Origin: Sinorhizobium meliloti 4H41
GTDB lineage: Bacteria > Pseudomonadota > Alphaproteobacteria > Rhizobiales > Rhizobiaceae
NCBI RefSeq assembly: GCF_000375585.1
Contig: NZ_AQWP01000016.1
Span: forward strand, 1 to 42,205
DNA length: 42,205 nt
Direction of reading: 5' to 3'
Positions within the stretch are counted from its first letter, which is position 1. Each line of letters opens with the position of its first letter. The position numbers were made by a program, and so were the translations under genes. The notes beneath the pieces were generated by a model. It did no database searches, was not told the DNA's origin, and saw nothing but the letters and a program-made list of their open reading frames with translations. Positions 28,384-37,972 of this stretch are shown in pieces.

Positions 28384-29219
28384 GCGTATTGTCGTGCCCT
28401 CATACTTGCGTCATCTTTTGCCCGGCCGTTCGCCGCCTCATTGAATGATCTCCAGCCTGCTGGACACGATCCCCTCCGGTCCAAACGCTACGACGGCGCG
28501 GTCACGCCAGGATTACTCCTTCCCAATCGGGCAACGACGCTCGAAAGGGCATGATGGCGCTTGTGATGTTTGGCCAACCCATAAAGCCCAGTGAGGACAG
28601 TTGCGCTCGATTGTCGTCTTTCTGACACCGTCGGACATGAAGCACCGGTCCACAGAGTGGCCCTATCATTTCAAGGGCTTTATGGGTTGGTACGGCACTT
28701 GCTTGACTAGGCACAACTCCCCATGGAAAGAGCGAGCAGGACACAACAGCCCCGGCGAGCATGCAGTCGTCATGCCCGGCGTCGCTCTATCTCACCGGAT
28801 CGCTCGACCGGGTATTCGGCCGCGGGGCATGCAAACCTGCGACACTGCCACGAAAGAACATTACGTGGCGAAGAAAGGGGACCAGCGCGGCAACATTTGA
28901 GGCTTTTGACAAGCTGGAGCGCCTGAAACCTGCGCTTCCTGCTGATCGCCATGCGATGTCGGTTCCGGCGGGAGGCGGTTCTTCCGCAAGCGGAGTGAAG
29001 ACGAATCCTTAAGATTGGCACGGATCGCCGCCGACGGCTTTCCCAACCATCAATATCTGGCGTACGGCCAGTGCGAACCTCGGGCACAACGAGCCGCGAT
29101 TCCCCTCTCGAACTTGGTAGCCGGCGACGCTTGGCAAGATCTCAGAATTCGTAGATTGAGCGTGCGTTACGAATTTGGAGCGTGCCGCCAAGGCGGCCGC
29201 GCTTCCGTGGGGTTTACGA
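28384..29219. other. 836-base region without recognised genes
   Basis: Several frames stay open here on both strands, but none has a convincing start, ribosome-binding site or recognisable motif. The only structure I can point to is the 16-bp inverted repeat at 28574-28690. The region separates the hypothetical protein from the convergent RTX gene. Confidence 0.5.
28574..28690. repeat. 16-bp inverted repeat with 85-base spacer
   Basis: CCAACCCATAAAGCCC at 28574-28589 is exactly complementary in reverse to 28675-28690. The spacer of 85 bases and the flanks share no further symmetry. It could be the ends of a small non-autonomous element or a chance remnant. It lies in a region without genes. 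Confidence 0.6.
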
Positions 29220-30047
29220 TCAGACGAATATGAAGTCCGACGCGGTCAGGTGCAGATTGGCGAGGTTGGACACACTGTCCACCCTAGACAGGTGAGCGAA
29301 CACATCCACGTGATTTGCCGAGGTGACATAGGCGAGATCCGCGGTGTGAGTCTTGGAGTTGTGGTAGACGACGATGTCGCCGGCGCTCTCGCCGGAAATC
29401 GCGTTCGCGGCGGCAGAGCCATCGGCGAAACTCCTGTCGGTGATAACCACGACGTGCTCCCCGTTCGCACCCGAGGCGTTGCCGCTATAAAAGGTGTCTA
29501 CCGGGTAACCTGGCTGCACGCTGGCGTGGTTGATGAAGTTTGCGCCAAAGCCATCGTTGTAGAGTCCTTTTGCATCGAAAGCGAAAGTATCCTGCGCGGG
29601 ATCGAAATCCAGGATGGTGGATACGTCCGGTTCCGGCCCCTGTTTGGGGAAGACCCCGGGCATCGGGTTGTGGGACCCGCGCACCGGGTTGTGGAACTGG
29701 AACACGAACATGTCTCCCCCTTCGCCCCCTTTCAGCCAATCCCTACCGTCACCGACGAAGAGAACATCATCGCCGGCTCCACCGGAGAGATAGTCATTGT
29801 CCTCGCCGGGAACGCGGGGTTTGTCGCGGCCGTTGTCGCCGGAGAGATAGTCGCTGCCCTCTTCGCCGTAGACCTGGTCATTGCCCGCGCCGCCGAGGAC
29901 CCGGTCATTACCCGCGCCGCCGAAAGCCCGGTCAGTGCCCCAACGAGAGTCGATCCAGTCATTGCCAGCGAAATCAATGATCACATCGTCGCCGTTGCTG
30001 CCGAAGAGGGTGTCCGCGCTATCGTTGCCCCGGAAAAACTTTTCCAT
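29220..30047 (-). CDS. RTX calcium-binding protein, probable type I secretion substrate (NodO-like layout)
   Basis: A 275-residue acidic protein without a signal peptide. The first ~115 residues hold nonapeptide Ca2+-binding repeats (GGAGNDRVL, GGAGNDQVY, GEEGSDYLS, GGAGDDVLF, GGEGGDMFV). The remainder ends in LTASDFIFV, the hydrophobic terminal motif typical of type I secreted RTX proteins. The start has AAGGAG upstream. The size and the repeat-first, signal-last layout resemble NodO of Rhizobium leguminosarum, but whether it is an orthologue is not shown. A scrap of an ABC ATPase gene lies upstream on the same strand; no intact exporter gene is in the window. Confidence 0.85.
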   Translation of the reverse strand: MEKFFRGNDSADTLFGSNGDDVIIDFAGNDWIDSRWGTDRAFGGAGNDRVLGGAGNDQVYGEEGSDYLSGDNGRDKPRVPGEDNDYLSGGAGDDVLFVGDGRDWLKGGEGGDMFVFQFHNPVRGSHNPMPGVFPKQGPEPDVSTILDFDPAQDTFAFDAKGLYNDGFGANFINHASVQPGYPVDTFYSGNASGANGEHVVVITDRSFADGSAAANAISGESAGDIVVYHNSKTHTADLAYVTSANHVDVFAHLSRVDSVSNLANLHLTASDFIFV

Positions 30048-30448
30048 CGAAAATGCTCCTTGTGTTGCAGTGCGCTACCGCTGCGGGACGCCTTCATACC
30101 CCTCATCGCATAAGCCGACTAATTTATTGTCTTAATGGAATGCATCGACGTAACGGATAGATGTGCGCGCCTTGGTGAACGAGGCCCGCGGCAGGCGACG
30201 CTGGTCACCGAGATACCGTGGTTGTCGCTGTATGGCGACAGAAGCGGCATCATCCTGTCGCCCTGGGTTTCACGATGGCGAAAGTGCGTGAATTGGTCAT
30301 TAACAAAGCCGAAAGCATGCAAACATGCCAGTGTGATGCCATGGCGGCGCAGCAAGTCGCCAGCCGATGGCCGTCGGGATTGATGCAGCTGACACGCTTA
30401 TAGCTTCTAGATGGAGGAAGACCTCGCCACAATCGAGCGTAAGGGCCA
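30048..30448. other. 401-base region without recognised genes
   Basis: This holds the promoter and ribosome-binding site of the RTX gene at its left edge. I see no convincing coding frame, repeat or terminator in the rest. Confidence 0.5.
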
Positions 30449-30597
30449 TCAGTTCAGCAGGTCAGCGTGCCTTCCCTCCGCAATGACACGCCCCCAGTAG
30501 AGCACCACGATCTTGTCGGCCCCACAACTGGTGCCCAGTCGATGAGCGATGGCGATGATGGTCTTGCTTGCACGACGTAGATCTTCAACCACATGGT
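30449..30597 (-). pseudogene. C-terminal scrap of an ABC exporter ATPase
   Basis: About 48 codons read VEDLRRASKTIIAIAHRLGT then ADKIVVLYWGRVIAEGRHADLL and a stop. This is the H-loop region (IAHRL) and the last strand of an exporter-type ABC ATPase ('TxIxIAHRLSTI..ADxIVVLDxGRVxExGxHxELL'). Walker A, signature and Walker B are gone, and the upstream sequence does not continue the homology. It may come from the type I exporter that once served the adjacent RTX protein, but nothing in the fragment proves that. Confidence 0.7.
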
Positions 30598-30784
30598 GGT
30601 GACAGTCTGATCTGCTACCTCGCGACGAGCTGCTCGTGGACGGCTTTATCGAGGATGAGTTGACCGTGCTCTCTGCCACGTTCGTGCTTTCCGCGGGCAC
30701 TGGCGGCGGTCAGAACGACAGATCGGCCCCAATGGGTCCTCCCAGTCTCGCCACCTTCGTAGGCCGCACATCGATGAATCTCTC

Positions 30785-31400
30785 TTACCAGAGCAGAAAT
30801 ATTTCTTCAATGAGTTGATCACGATCCTTTGGCGAGAGGCCGTCGACGAGATGCGCTACGAGCGAGAATTCGCTCCCGGATTCACACAAATATCGCGCTA
30901 ACTGCCAGTTGTTCAACTCACGGGTATAACTCGGAGCGCGCCTCAGGACGGTTCGACGCTGCCTGACCGTCGTAATCTCCTCTACCCATGCAACGTCACT
31001 AAGTCTCAGGCTGGCGGTTGCGATAAGGCTTCTCACCTCTGAGCTCTTTTCAGCCATGGTGTTCTCGATAAACAAGTAATCTAAACCGGTTGTCAAAAAT
31101 GTCCGGACGGCGTCGGTCACATTTTGGACGATTGGTTCATATTGGTTGTTAACGAGGTATTGAGAAGCACCGGACAGCCGGTTCTTTCCTTGAAAGCCGA
31201 TATGAGCTTCCAAAAATCCGGGTTAGCCGATTTCGTGACGACTTGTACGCAACCTGTCCCGTTGACATGAGTGACGGCACCGAGTTCGGCTCGTTTTTCT
31301 TCTCGCACCTTGGTCACAAAGACCATGTGTTCCATGTTTGGATTCGATGGTAGCGGATTGAAATAGGCCGCTTGTCTTCACCCTTAATTAGGCCAGGTTC
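30785..31400 (-). pseudogene. nodU: nodU 3' remnant (Nod-factor O-carbamoyltransferase)
   Basis: Minus-strand pieces of the C-terminal part of a NodU/CmcH carbamoyltransferase. FNPLPSNPNMEHMVFVTKVR, then EEKRAELGAVTHVNGTG and FWKLISAFKERTGCPVLLNT, lie in one frame. After a one-base deletion near 31151 the next frame continues NNQYEPIVQNVTDAVRTFLT and on to the end. Restoring the base gives the family motif 'PVLLNTSFNNQYEPIV'. A further shift near 31370 lies at the upstream edge. The N-terminal two thirds are missing. NodU carbamoylates the non-reducing end of Nod factors, and this copy cannot do so. Confidence 0.85.
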
Positions 31401-32394
31401 CCCGAAAGCGCCCCTTGCGGGCCTCGAAGGGCCAAGCCGTCCACAAGGTTGTCGAGCAAAGGCCATGCCACCTCAAAGAATGATGTTGGGTCAGTATGTT
31501 GACTTTTCCTCTCCCACTCGATCCGTGTCGCTCCTGACACGATTGTGTAAGGCTTCCGACAATGTCTTGCTTCAGCTCTCTATCCCCATTCTAAGCCGCG
31601 CAAGTCGAGTATGGGAGGGCACGTTTGCTGCCTAAGGACCGCTGGCAACAGCCGCGGTTTTCAGGACGAGATTTGGTCCATGCCTTTGGCGCGGATGTAG
31701 CTGCGCGTTGCATCCGCCGTGATCTTGCATTCGTCGACGAACTTCATGCCGGACGGTGCGAGCGGTCGCGCAATGACTTTTGTGGTCCTCACGCCTTTCT
31801 TCAAGAGCTCGCGCACAGCTGCAGACCGCTCGTCGATTGGCGTATCCAGGAAGCGATCGCGAACGTCTTCGTCGAGAACAAGGAACTTCGCAAACAGCAT
31901 ACCGAGGGGAGCTACTCTCCGGCAGCTTCCGTTTCGCCAGTAGCTCAACTATGGTCGTCCTACCGCCGGGTCCTCGCGTGGAAGTTTTATCAAGCACCAC
32001 CGTCGTAACTGCCGCCGTGGCTACCGCCCCAGCATCGCTGCATCGTGCGCCGGACGGCATTTTGTAGCCGAGGAAGACGGCACTGGTTCGCCAGCAGTTC
32101 GCTGCTTTGCCGAAATTGGACGCTTCTGGATGCAGTCAACCCGATTCGATGAAGAGTTTGCAGTCTTGCGACAATGAGCATTCCGTTGTGCAGGGAGTGA
32201 AAGAGACCGATACCTTGGGGTGTGCGCACACTGAACGCAGTGAGGATTACACGCGGCGAGCAAGAGCGGGTGGGTCGCCGGGGTCAACCACCATGACGCC
32301 TCGATCGCCCTGTTGCACGAGGGGAAACCGTTGTCTTCATCGAAAAGAGCGGCTGTCCAGACGAAAACATGCGGCACGCGAGTCACCCGTCAGG
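31401..32394. other. About 1 kb of gene debris
   Basis: No intact gene is visible. On the minus strand one frame ends SFFEVAWPLLDNLVDGLALR shortly before the nodU fragment (stop near 31392). Another, 31661-31948, reads FAKFLVLDEDVRDRFLDTPI then AAVRELLKKGVRTTKVIARP; with one frameshift near 31920 it continues upstream as TTIVELLAKRKLPES. Both look like protein tails whose families I do not recognise. The right part up to 32394 precedes the homology of the molybdopterin pseudogene and holds nothing I can identify. Confidence 0.4.
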
Positions 32395-35133
32395 CGTTAT
32401 GACAACCAGTTCCTGAGGACCTGGACGAATGCGCCGCTTCTGGTTCGTCAGGACACTGGCCTTTTCCTGCGCGAACAGATGCTATGGCCTGACGCGTCAC
32501 TCAACAGATACGTCGTATGGGACGAAAAACACAACATGCCCTTCCCGATTGAAGGCGACAGAGTGCTTCTTTTCGAACAGAGCGCGACACTGCGCCTTCG
32601 CGGCGACGTCGACGTAATTGTTGCCGGAAAAGCCCCGACCCGGGTCGTCTGTACCCCGGCACTTGAGCTCCTTGCCCGTGCCGCGGCGCCCTACGGCCCG
32701 GGACACGTCGAACACATCACCGGTGTTGCACCGGCTTGTCTCACGGCAGCAAGCAAGCTCATGTGCGCGGGGCGCCGGATCGCCTATCACGCTTGGACCG
32801 GCATCAGTCAGCACAGCAATTCCACTCAAACCGAACGCGCCGTCGCTAGCCTGTATGCCCTTTCCGGCAGCTATGACCTCGTCGGCGGAAACCGTGTTCG
32901 TCGCGGCCCGTTTTACCGTCCCGTCAATGGGCTGGGAGCGCTTTCTCCAAGTCAGCTTTCGAAGGCTCTCGGGGCGGACAAGCGTCCGATCGGACCGCCT
33001 GCTATGGGGTGGGTGACAGCCCGGGATATGTATCTTGCCGTCACGGAAGCAAAACCCTACCCAATACGGGTACTCGTGGCCTTCGGTACGAATCTACCTC
33101 TCTCCCAGGCTGACAGCGCCCTTGCCGAGGAAGCACTAAAGAGGCTGGAGTTCTACGCCCATTGTGACCTCTTCGAAACGCCGGCGGCGCGCTTTGCGGA
33201 CATCTTCCTCCCAGTCAACACGCCGTGGGAACATGAGGGCATTCGCTTCGGTTTTGAAATCAGCGACGAAGCAGCGTCGCTTGTGCAGCTACGCCAGCGC
33301 GTGGTCGAGCCGCGCGGAGAATCGCGCGCTGACAACGATATCGTATTCGATCTGGCCTGTCGCCTCGGAATCAAGGACGAGTTCTTCGGCGGCAACCTGG
33401 AAGCGGGCTGGAACTACATGCTGGAACCGCTTGGCCTTTCGTTGGCGGATCTGCGCGCAAACCGGGGCATCAAGTGCGAAATCGATTCCTAAGAGCGCAA
33501 ATATCAGCTGCCGCACCATGACGGTAGCGGCCGAATCCGGGGTTTTGATACAGAGACGCGAAGGGTCGAACTCTAATCAGAGCTTTTGCATCGAAACGGC
33601 CAGCCGGCCGTCCCCACGTTTTACCTCCCGGCGGAGGACGAATTCATCAGACGCAACGGGACCGCGAAACGATTCCCACTAGTGCTGAGTTCCGCCAAGA
33701 GCGGCTACTATTGCCATAGTCAGCACAGGGGGCTTGTCTCGCTGAGAAGGAGAGCCCCGGAACCGATTGCGGAAATCGGCCAGGGCCTCGCCCGCAATCG
33801 TGGCATTCATGAAGGTGACTGGATCCGGATTTCGACACGTAACGGCGCTGCGCGTTTTGTCGCCCGTATCGGACCGAACCTCGCTGAGGACGTCGTAGTG
33901 GCCGAATTCGGCTGGTGGCAGGCTTGCCCCGAGCTCGACCGCACCCTCCTTCCGATCCGCGGGCCGGAAAGCAGCAATGCGAACAGCCTGATCTCGGCCG
34001 ATGTCGTCGATCCGGTGAGCGGTTCGATCCCGCACCGCTCGTTCCGTTGCAACATCGAGCTCGATCCGCTGACTGAGCGGCGACAGCGGGCCTGGCCGGG
34101 CTTTAGCCTCTTTCGCGTCGTCAAGGCGATGATCGAGGCGGAGAATGTTCGCAGCGTGACCTTCGAATCGATCGACGGACAGGAGTTGCCCGATTTCCGG
34201 CCCGGCCAGCGTATTCAGGTTCGCATTGATGACCAACTTCAGACAAGTCGTGCCTATTCGCTGACCGGAGCGGCCTATGTCCAAGGTCGCAAGAGCTACA
34301 GTATCGCTGTCCGGCATCAGAAGGGCGTTGCGCCGGATGGCACGAACTTCGAAAGCCGGATGTCGGGCTATATTCACCGTGAACTGAAAGAAGGCGACAT
34401 CGTCGAGCTAAAGGCGCCTTCGGGGAACTTCATTCTGCCGCGTAACTCGCCGCAGCCTCTCATATTGCTCGCCGGCGGCATCGGCATCACGCCCTTCATC
34501 AGCCTTCTGGAATCGCTGCCGGATGGCGACCAGACGGAGATCTGGCTCTTCTACGGCAATTTGAACAGCAGAGCGCATGCCTTCCGGAACAGAATTGCCG
34601 AGCATCGCCAACGCCTGCCCGGCCTGCGGATCAGGGATCACTATGACGCTCCGCTGCCCGATGACGTACAAGGCCGTGATTATTCCAGCGGCACCCGGAT
34701 CACCGCGGAAGTCGTGCCGAGTGACGTGATTCAGCGACAGCCTCGGGTCTACATGTGCGGACCGCCCGCTATGATTAAGGCTTTTGCCGATGGCCTTGTG
34801 GCGCGCGGTATACCGCGTTTCGACATTTTCAGCGAGGTCTTCCGTTCGCCAGCAGGCCCAATTGTTGATGATGGTCGGCAATATACAGTGACATTTTCGC
34901 AATCTCGCAAGGCTCCGGATTCGTGGTCTGCGGCACAAGGGCCATTGCTTCAATTTGCCGAGAAGCTTGGCCTTTCACTGCCGAGCGGTTGCCGCGTAGG
35001 GCAATGCGAGAGCTGCGCCGTCCGCGTCGTGTCCGGAACTGTCCGCCACCTTAATGGAACCGAACCCGATGATCCAGCCGTCTGCCTGACCTGCCAGGCG
35101 ATCCCGACGAGCGACGTCGTACTCGACGCGTGA
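32395..35133 (+). pseudogene. Molybdopterin oxidoreductase fused to FAD/2Fe-2S reductase, disrupted
   Basis: One frame encodes, in order, the second half of a bis-MGD molybdopterin oxidoreductase (RYDNQFLRTWTNAPLLVRQD; THCDLF-like CDLFETPAARFADIFLP), its C-terminal domain (SAKSGYYCHSQHRGLVSLRR), an FNR-type module (SRAYSLTG for FAD, GGIGITPFISLL and CGPPAM for NAD(P)H) and a plant-type ferredoxin (CRVGQCESC plus CLTC). The N-terminal Fe-S domain is missing. Two in-frame TAA codons interrupt it at 33490-33492 and 33574-33576; the second replaces the Tyr of the conserved RVELYSE motif. The segment 33586-35133 could still yield a reductase piece. Substrate unknown. Confidence 0.85.
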
Positions 35134-35478
35134 GCGTCCGCGCCCAGATTGTCGAGACGCCCGAAGCTGCCGGAGCCGTCGCCAGCGGCGATCGCGAGAT
35201 CAGCAATTTCTCGTGGAATTGTTGAAGAAACGTCTCGGCCGCTTTGCCTGCCTTCATGGAATACGGAGAAGGGCCTGTGTTCGCCACCGGTATCTTTGGG
35301 GCGCTTCGCCAAGCGAAAATTCTTCTCGCGACGGGTTCCACTGTCAAGCAATGCAGGCCGCGCGCGGAGCGGGAAGGGATCGATGCGCTCCTGTGCGGTC
35401 TTCCAGAGTAAATAAACGCACTCCAAATGCCGTCCCTTTCATACCGCTGACGAAGTCGGTGGATCGCAGGTGAGCAGG
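35134..35478. other. 345-base interval between the pseudogene and nodD
   Basis: I see no named gene here. On the minus strand a frame reads GKAAETFLQQFHEKLLISRS, which looks protein-like, but it has no start signal and belongs to no family I know. The nodD gene ends at the right edge in the opposite orientation. Confidence 0.4.
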
Positions 35479-36432
35479 TCAATGCTCGCGCTGGTTCGGG
35501 CGGTGAGGGGCTTGGCCGTGGGTAAGCGGCGAAACCATAGCCGCCACCTGGGATAGTATTTCGCGCATCCAGAGGCTTGCCGGATCACTGTTGTGAAGGG
35601 CGGGCCATTGAACGCTTTCGATCAGCGGGGGTAATGGCAGCGGGAGCTCGACGATCCGCAGGGGTATTGTTTTTGCGAAATGCTGCGCTAGCAGCAAGGG
35701 CACGGTCGCTATGCGTTCGGTGCCTGACACCACCGGCATAATCATGCTAAAGCCCTGCACGACGACTTCGATACGTCTCTTCAGACCGTGCTCGAGCAAG
35801 TACCATTCCTCGGCGGAGGGCTTCCGGGTGTTGCCGAACTTGACGCCAACGTGCCCCATCGACATGTATTTCTCGAATGTAAGTGGCTCTGATAGCTGCT
35901 CGTTCGTGGCACAACCTACGCACACAAATGTATCCTCAAACAGTGCTGCGTGAGGATGCATCGACATGAACATTTCCGGTACAATCAGAAAATCGATTTC
36001 GCCGCGTCGGAGAAGCTCCTCGAAGTCGTCGGCAAGAGGCAGACATTCGAAGCTGACTCCGGGAGCTTCCTGCCTCGCACGCTCCACGACCTTTTGAAAA
36101 AATACGAGTGTCACGTAATCGGAAAACACGATTTTGAAGCGGCGATCCGACCGGGCCGGATCAAAGGGTTTTGGAGAAACAATGGAGAGCTGAATGTGCA
36201 GCAGAGCCTCGCGAACCGCGGGGGCGAGCCCTTCCGCACGCGGTGTCGGTATAAATTCGCGGCCAACCATCACAAACAGATCATCGCCAAAATAGGTGCG
36301 TAACCGAGCGACGGCCGCGCTCATCGCCGGCTGGCTCAGGTTGATACTGCGTGCTGCCGCCGTGAGGTTACGCTCGGTCATGAGAGCGTCCAGCACGACC
36401 AAGAGATTCAGATCAAGACCATTGAACCGCAT
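35479..36432 (-). CDS. nodD: NodD, LysR-family nodulation regulator
   Basis: A 317-residue flavonoid-responsive activator. The N-terminal DNA-binding domain [20 protein letters not shown], then [20 protein letters not shown], matches NodD almost word for word. So do [38 protein letters not shown] and [18 protein letters not shown]. The start MRF at 36432 is the family standard; ATG four codons earlier is open too. The frame is intact. No nodABC genes are in the window; the divergent side holds only a possible degenerate nod box and gene remnants. The protein may act on nod boxes elsewhere on the replicon. Confidence 0.96.
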   Translation of the reverse strand: MRFNGLDLNLLVVLDALMTERNLTAAARSINLSQPAMSAAVARLRTYFGDDLFVMVGREFIPTPRAEGLAPAVREALLHIQLSIVSPKPFDPARSDRRFKIVFSDYVTLVFFQKVVERARQEAPGVSFECLPLADDFEELLRRGEIDFLIVPEMFMSMHPHAALFEDTFVCVGCATNEQLSEPLTFEKYMSMGHVGVKFGNTRKPSAEEWYLLEHGLKRRIEVVVQGFSMIMPVVSGTERIATVPLLLAQHFAKTIPLRIVELPLPLPPLIESVQWPALHNSDPASLWMREILSQVAAMVSPLTHGQAPHRPNQREH

Positions 36433-36478
36433 GTCTTCACCCATTTATAGCGCGGATGTAAGCCGCCCAAAAACAGCT

Positions 36479-36515
36479 ATCCACTATATTAGAAAAATAT
36501 AATTTGCTCCAAATC
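36479..36515 (+). promoter_or_regulatory. Possible degenerate nod box upstream of nodD
   Basis: The stretch begins ATCCAC and ends TTGCTCCAAATC, like the two ends of the nod box (ATCCAY ... ATTTTACCAATC). It is about 10 bases too short and lacks the central GATG/ATC part. Inside it is another AT-rich dyad, TATATT-N5-AATATA. It may be a decayed NodD site or just an AT-rich promoter. Confidence 0.25.
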
Positions 36516-36679
36516 AAGTAGATGGCTGGCAAATCTGCGCGGGTTCAGCCACGCCGTCGGATGACAGTCGCATCGCGGCTGGACTCCAGCAGGAAGCACA
36601 CGAGAATGAGTCTGTTGTGGGACACGTTCCTCTCACAGCTGGCCGCCGAGATACCGCGGCGAGGCCGTCTTGTGTCCGG

Positions 36680-36837
36680 TTAACCGCTTTCGCGTGGGAC
36701 ACGTTCGACGACGGCGGTGGTTTCGAAGTCGTGCGCTACCATCGCGGTGCACGCTTCGGGGGCATGGCCGCGCCAGCGGCAAGGACAGCACTGGTCATTG
36801 AGGCCGGTATGACGGGGACCAGAACGAGTTTCTTCAT
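36680..36837 (-). pseudogene. Small exported-protein remnant with one frameshift
   Basis: An ATG at 36837 with GGAG seven bases upstream opens MKKLVLVPVIPASMTSAVLA followed by AGAAMPP, a signal-peptide-like start. That frame stops after 33 codons. One base earlier or later gives the continuation EACTAMVAHDFETTAVVERV and a stop at 36680. It lies 27 bases downstream of the PEBP gene on the same strand and would be co-transcribed. The family is not recognisable from so short a piece. Confidence 0.4.
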
Positions 36838-36864
36838 AATGATCTCCACGAACTAGATGGTGGA

Positions 36865-37494
36865 TTACCGGCGGTAGACGGCCGTAAACGAGGCCTTGCC
36901 CAGCACTTTGTCGCCCAACCCCTTGTTCAGCACAAAGCCATGCAGTGCTGCCGTGCCCGTCTTGGGAACGCCGGCCGCCGCGTCGATGTCTTCAACCGCC
37001 AGTGCGTAGAGTGAGAATTGGTAACGATGCGGCTTGTCGCCCACCGGCGGGCAAGGGCCGCCATAGTTGCCGTTAACGCCGGTTGCACCGGTGTCCTGGT
37101 AGTCGTTGCCGCCGTCATAGGCGCCACTCGGCAGATTTGCCGGGGCATTGCCGGCTCCTTCGGCCAGCTGCGTGACGGTGGCTGGGATGTTATAGACGGT
37201 CCAATGCCAGAAACCGCTGCCGGTAGACGCATCCGGATCGTACACCTGTAGGACGAACGACTTGGTGCCTGCTGGCGCGCTTTTCCATTGCAGGGCGGGT
37301 GAGATATTTTCGCCCTTGCAGCCAAAGCCGTTCAGGACGTACTTGTCGTCAATCTTGCTGCCCGGTGCGATGTCGGGACTGGAGAGTGTGACCTTTTCGG
37401 ACGAGCCGGCAACGGCCGGCGCCGAGGCAAGGCCGGCGGCGCCAACCAGGACTGCGGCAAGCAATGAGTAGCGGGTTGATGTAGTCTGGTTCAT
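36865..37494 (-). CDS. Exported YbhB/YbcL-type phosphatidylethanolamine-binding (PEBP) protein
   Basis: A 209-residue protein with a Sec signal peptide (YSLLAAVLVGAAGLASAPAVAG). The PEBP/RKIP-like fold follows: LSSPDIAPGSKI, ENISPALQWKSAPAGTKSF, the ligand motif DPDASTGSGFWHWTVYNIP, and GGPCPPVGDKPHRYQFSLYA. This is the bacterial YbhB/YbcL family, of unclear function, here periplasmic. It lies downstream of the monooxygenase gene on the same strand with 57 bases between. The frame is intact although both neighbours are frameshifted. Confidence 0.9.
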   Translation of the reverse strand: MNQTTSTRYSLLAAVLVGAAGLASAPAVAGSSEKVTLSSPDIAPGSKIDDKYVLNGFGCKGENISPALQWKSAPAGTKSFVLQVYDPDASTGSGFWHWTVYNIPATVTQLAEGAGNAPANLPSGAYDGGNDYQDTGATGVNGNYGGPCPPVGDKPHRYQFSLYALAVEDIDAAAGVPKTGTAALHGFVLNKGLGDKVLGKASFTAVYRR

Positions 37495-37551
37495 GAGTTT
37501 CTTACTTTCACTTTGAAGCTTGAGGGATCCGGCTTACCCTCGACACGATTG

Positions 37552-37864
37552 TCAGTTTTCGGTTGGCTCGTTCTTCAGGCCCAACACCTGGATCAGCTCA
37601 ATGGTCGGCGGCACCGCAAACAGATCCGGTGCCTTCGCCATCAGGGTTTGCGCGATTGGGCCGGAGAGGTGGTCTTGGCGTCCCTTCTCGTCGTGGAACG
37701 CGTCGAATATGCCAAACGTCGTATTCGACAGTCGCAGTGCGAACCAGATCGGGGTAGAGCCCTCGTCTTGCGCCATTTCGAGTGCGGCTCGCAGGAAATC
37801 CTCCACATCAGCCTCCTTGCCCGGCTTGGCATCAAGGCGGGGCACACAGGGCGTACTGGATCAT
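37552..37864 (-). pseudogene. Antibiotic-biosynthesis-monooxygenase (ABM) family gene with 5' frameshift
   Basis: A small quinol-monooxygenase-like protein of about 100 residues: PRLDAKPGKEADVEDFLRAA, then ALRLSNTTFGIFDAFHDEKG. The natural start seems to be ATG 37864, with AAGGAG nine bases upstream, reading MIQYALC. This frame ends after ten codons, and the rest of the protein lies in the +1 frame. One extra or missing base near 37845 explains it ('MIQYALxxRLDAKPGKE' is the family style). A GTG at 37845 could still start a 97-residue product. A sequencing error is possible, but the adjacent regulator is frameshifted too. Confidence 0.7.
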
Positions 37865-37972
37865 TGAATTAAACTCCTTCGGTGGGCGTCGAACATCCGA
37901 CGAAGGCCACAGTAAATGCGGGGTTCTATTTACGGCATTGCCGCAAATGACATTTTCGGTATCATAAGCGCC

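Noticed and set aside
33490..33576. In-frame stop codons as recoding sites (selenocysteine, pyrrolysine)
   Set aside because: Both are TAA, which is not used for either; the second replaces a conserved Tyr. Point-mutation decay is simpler.
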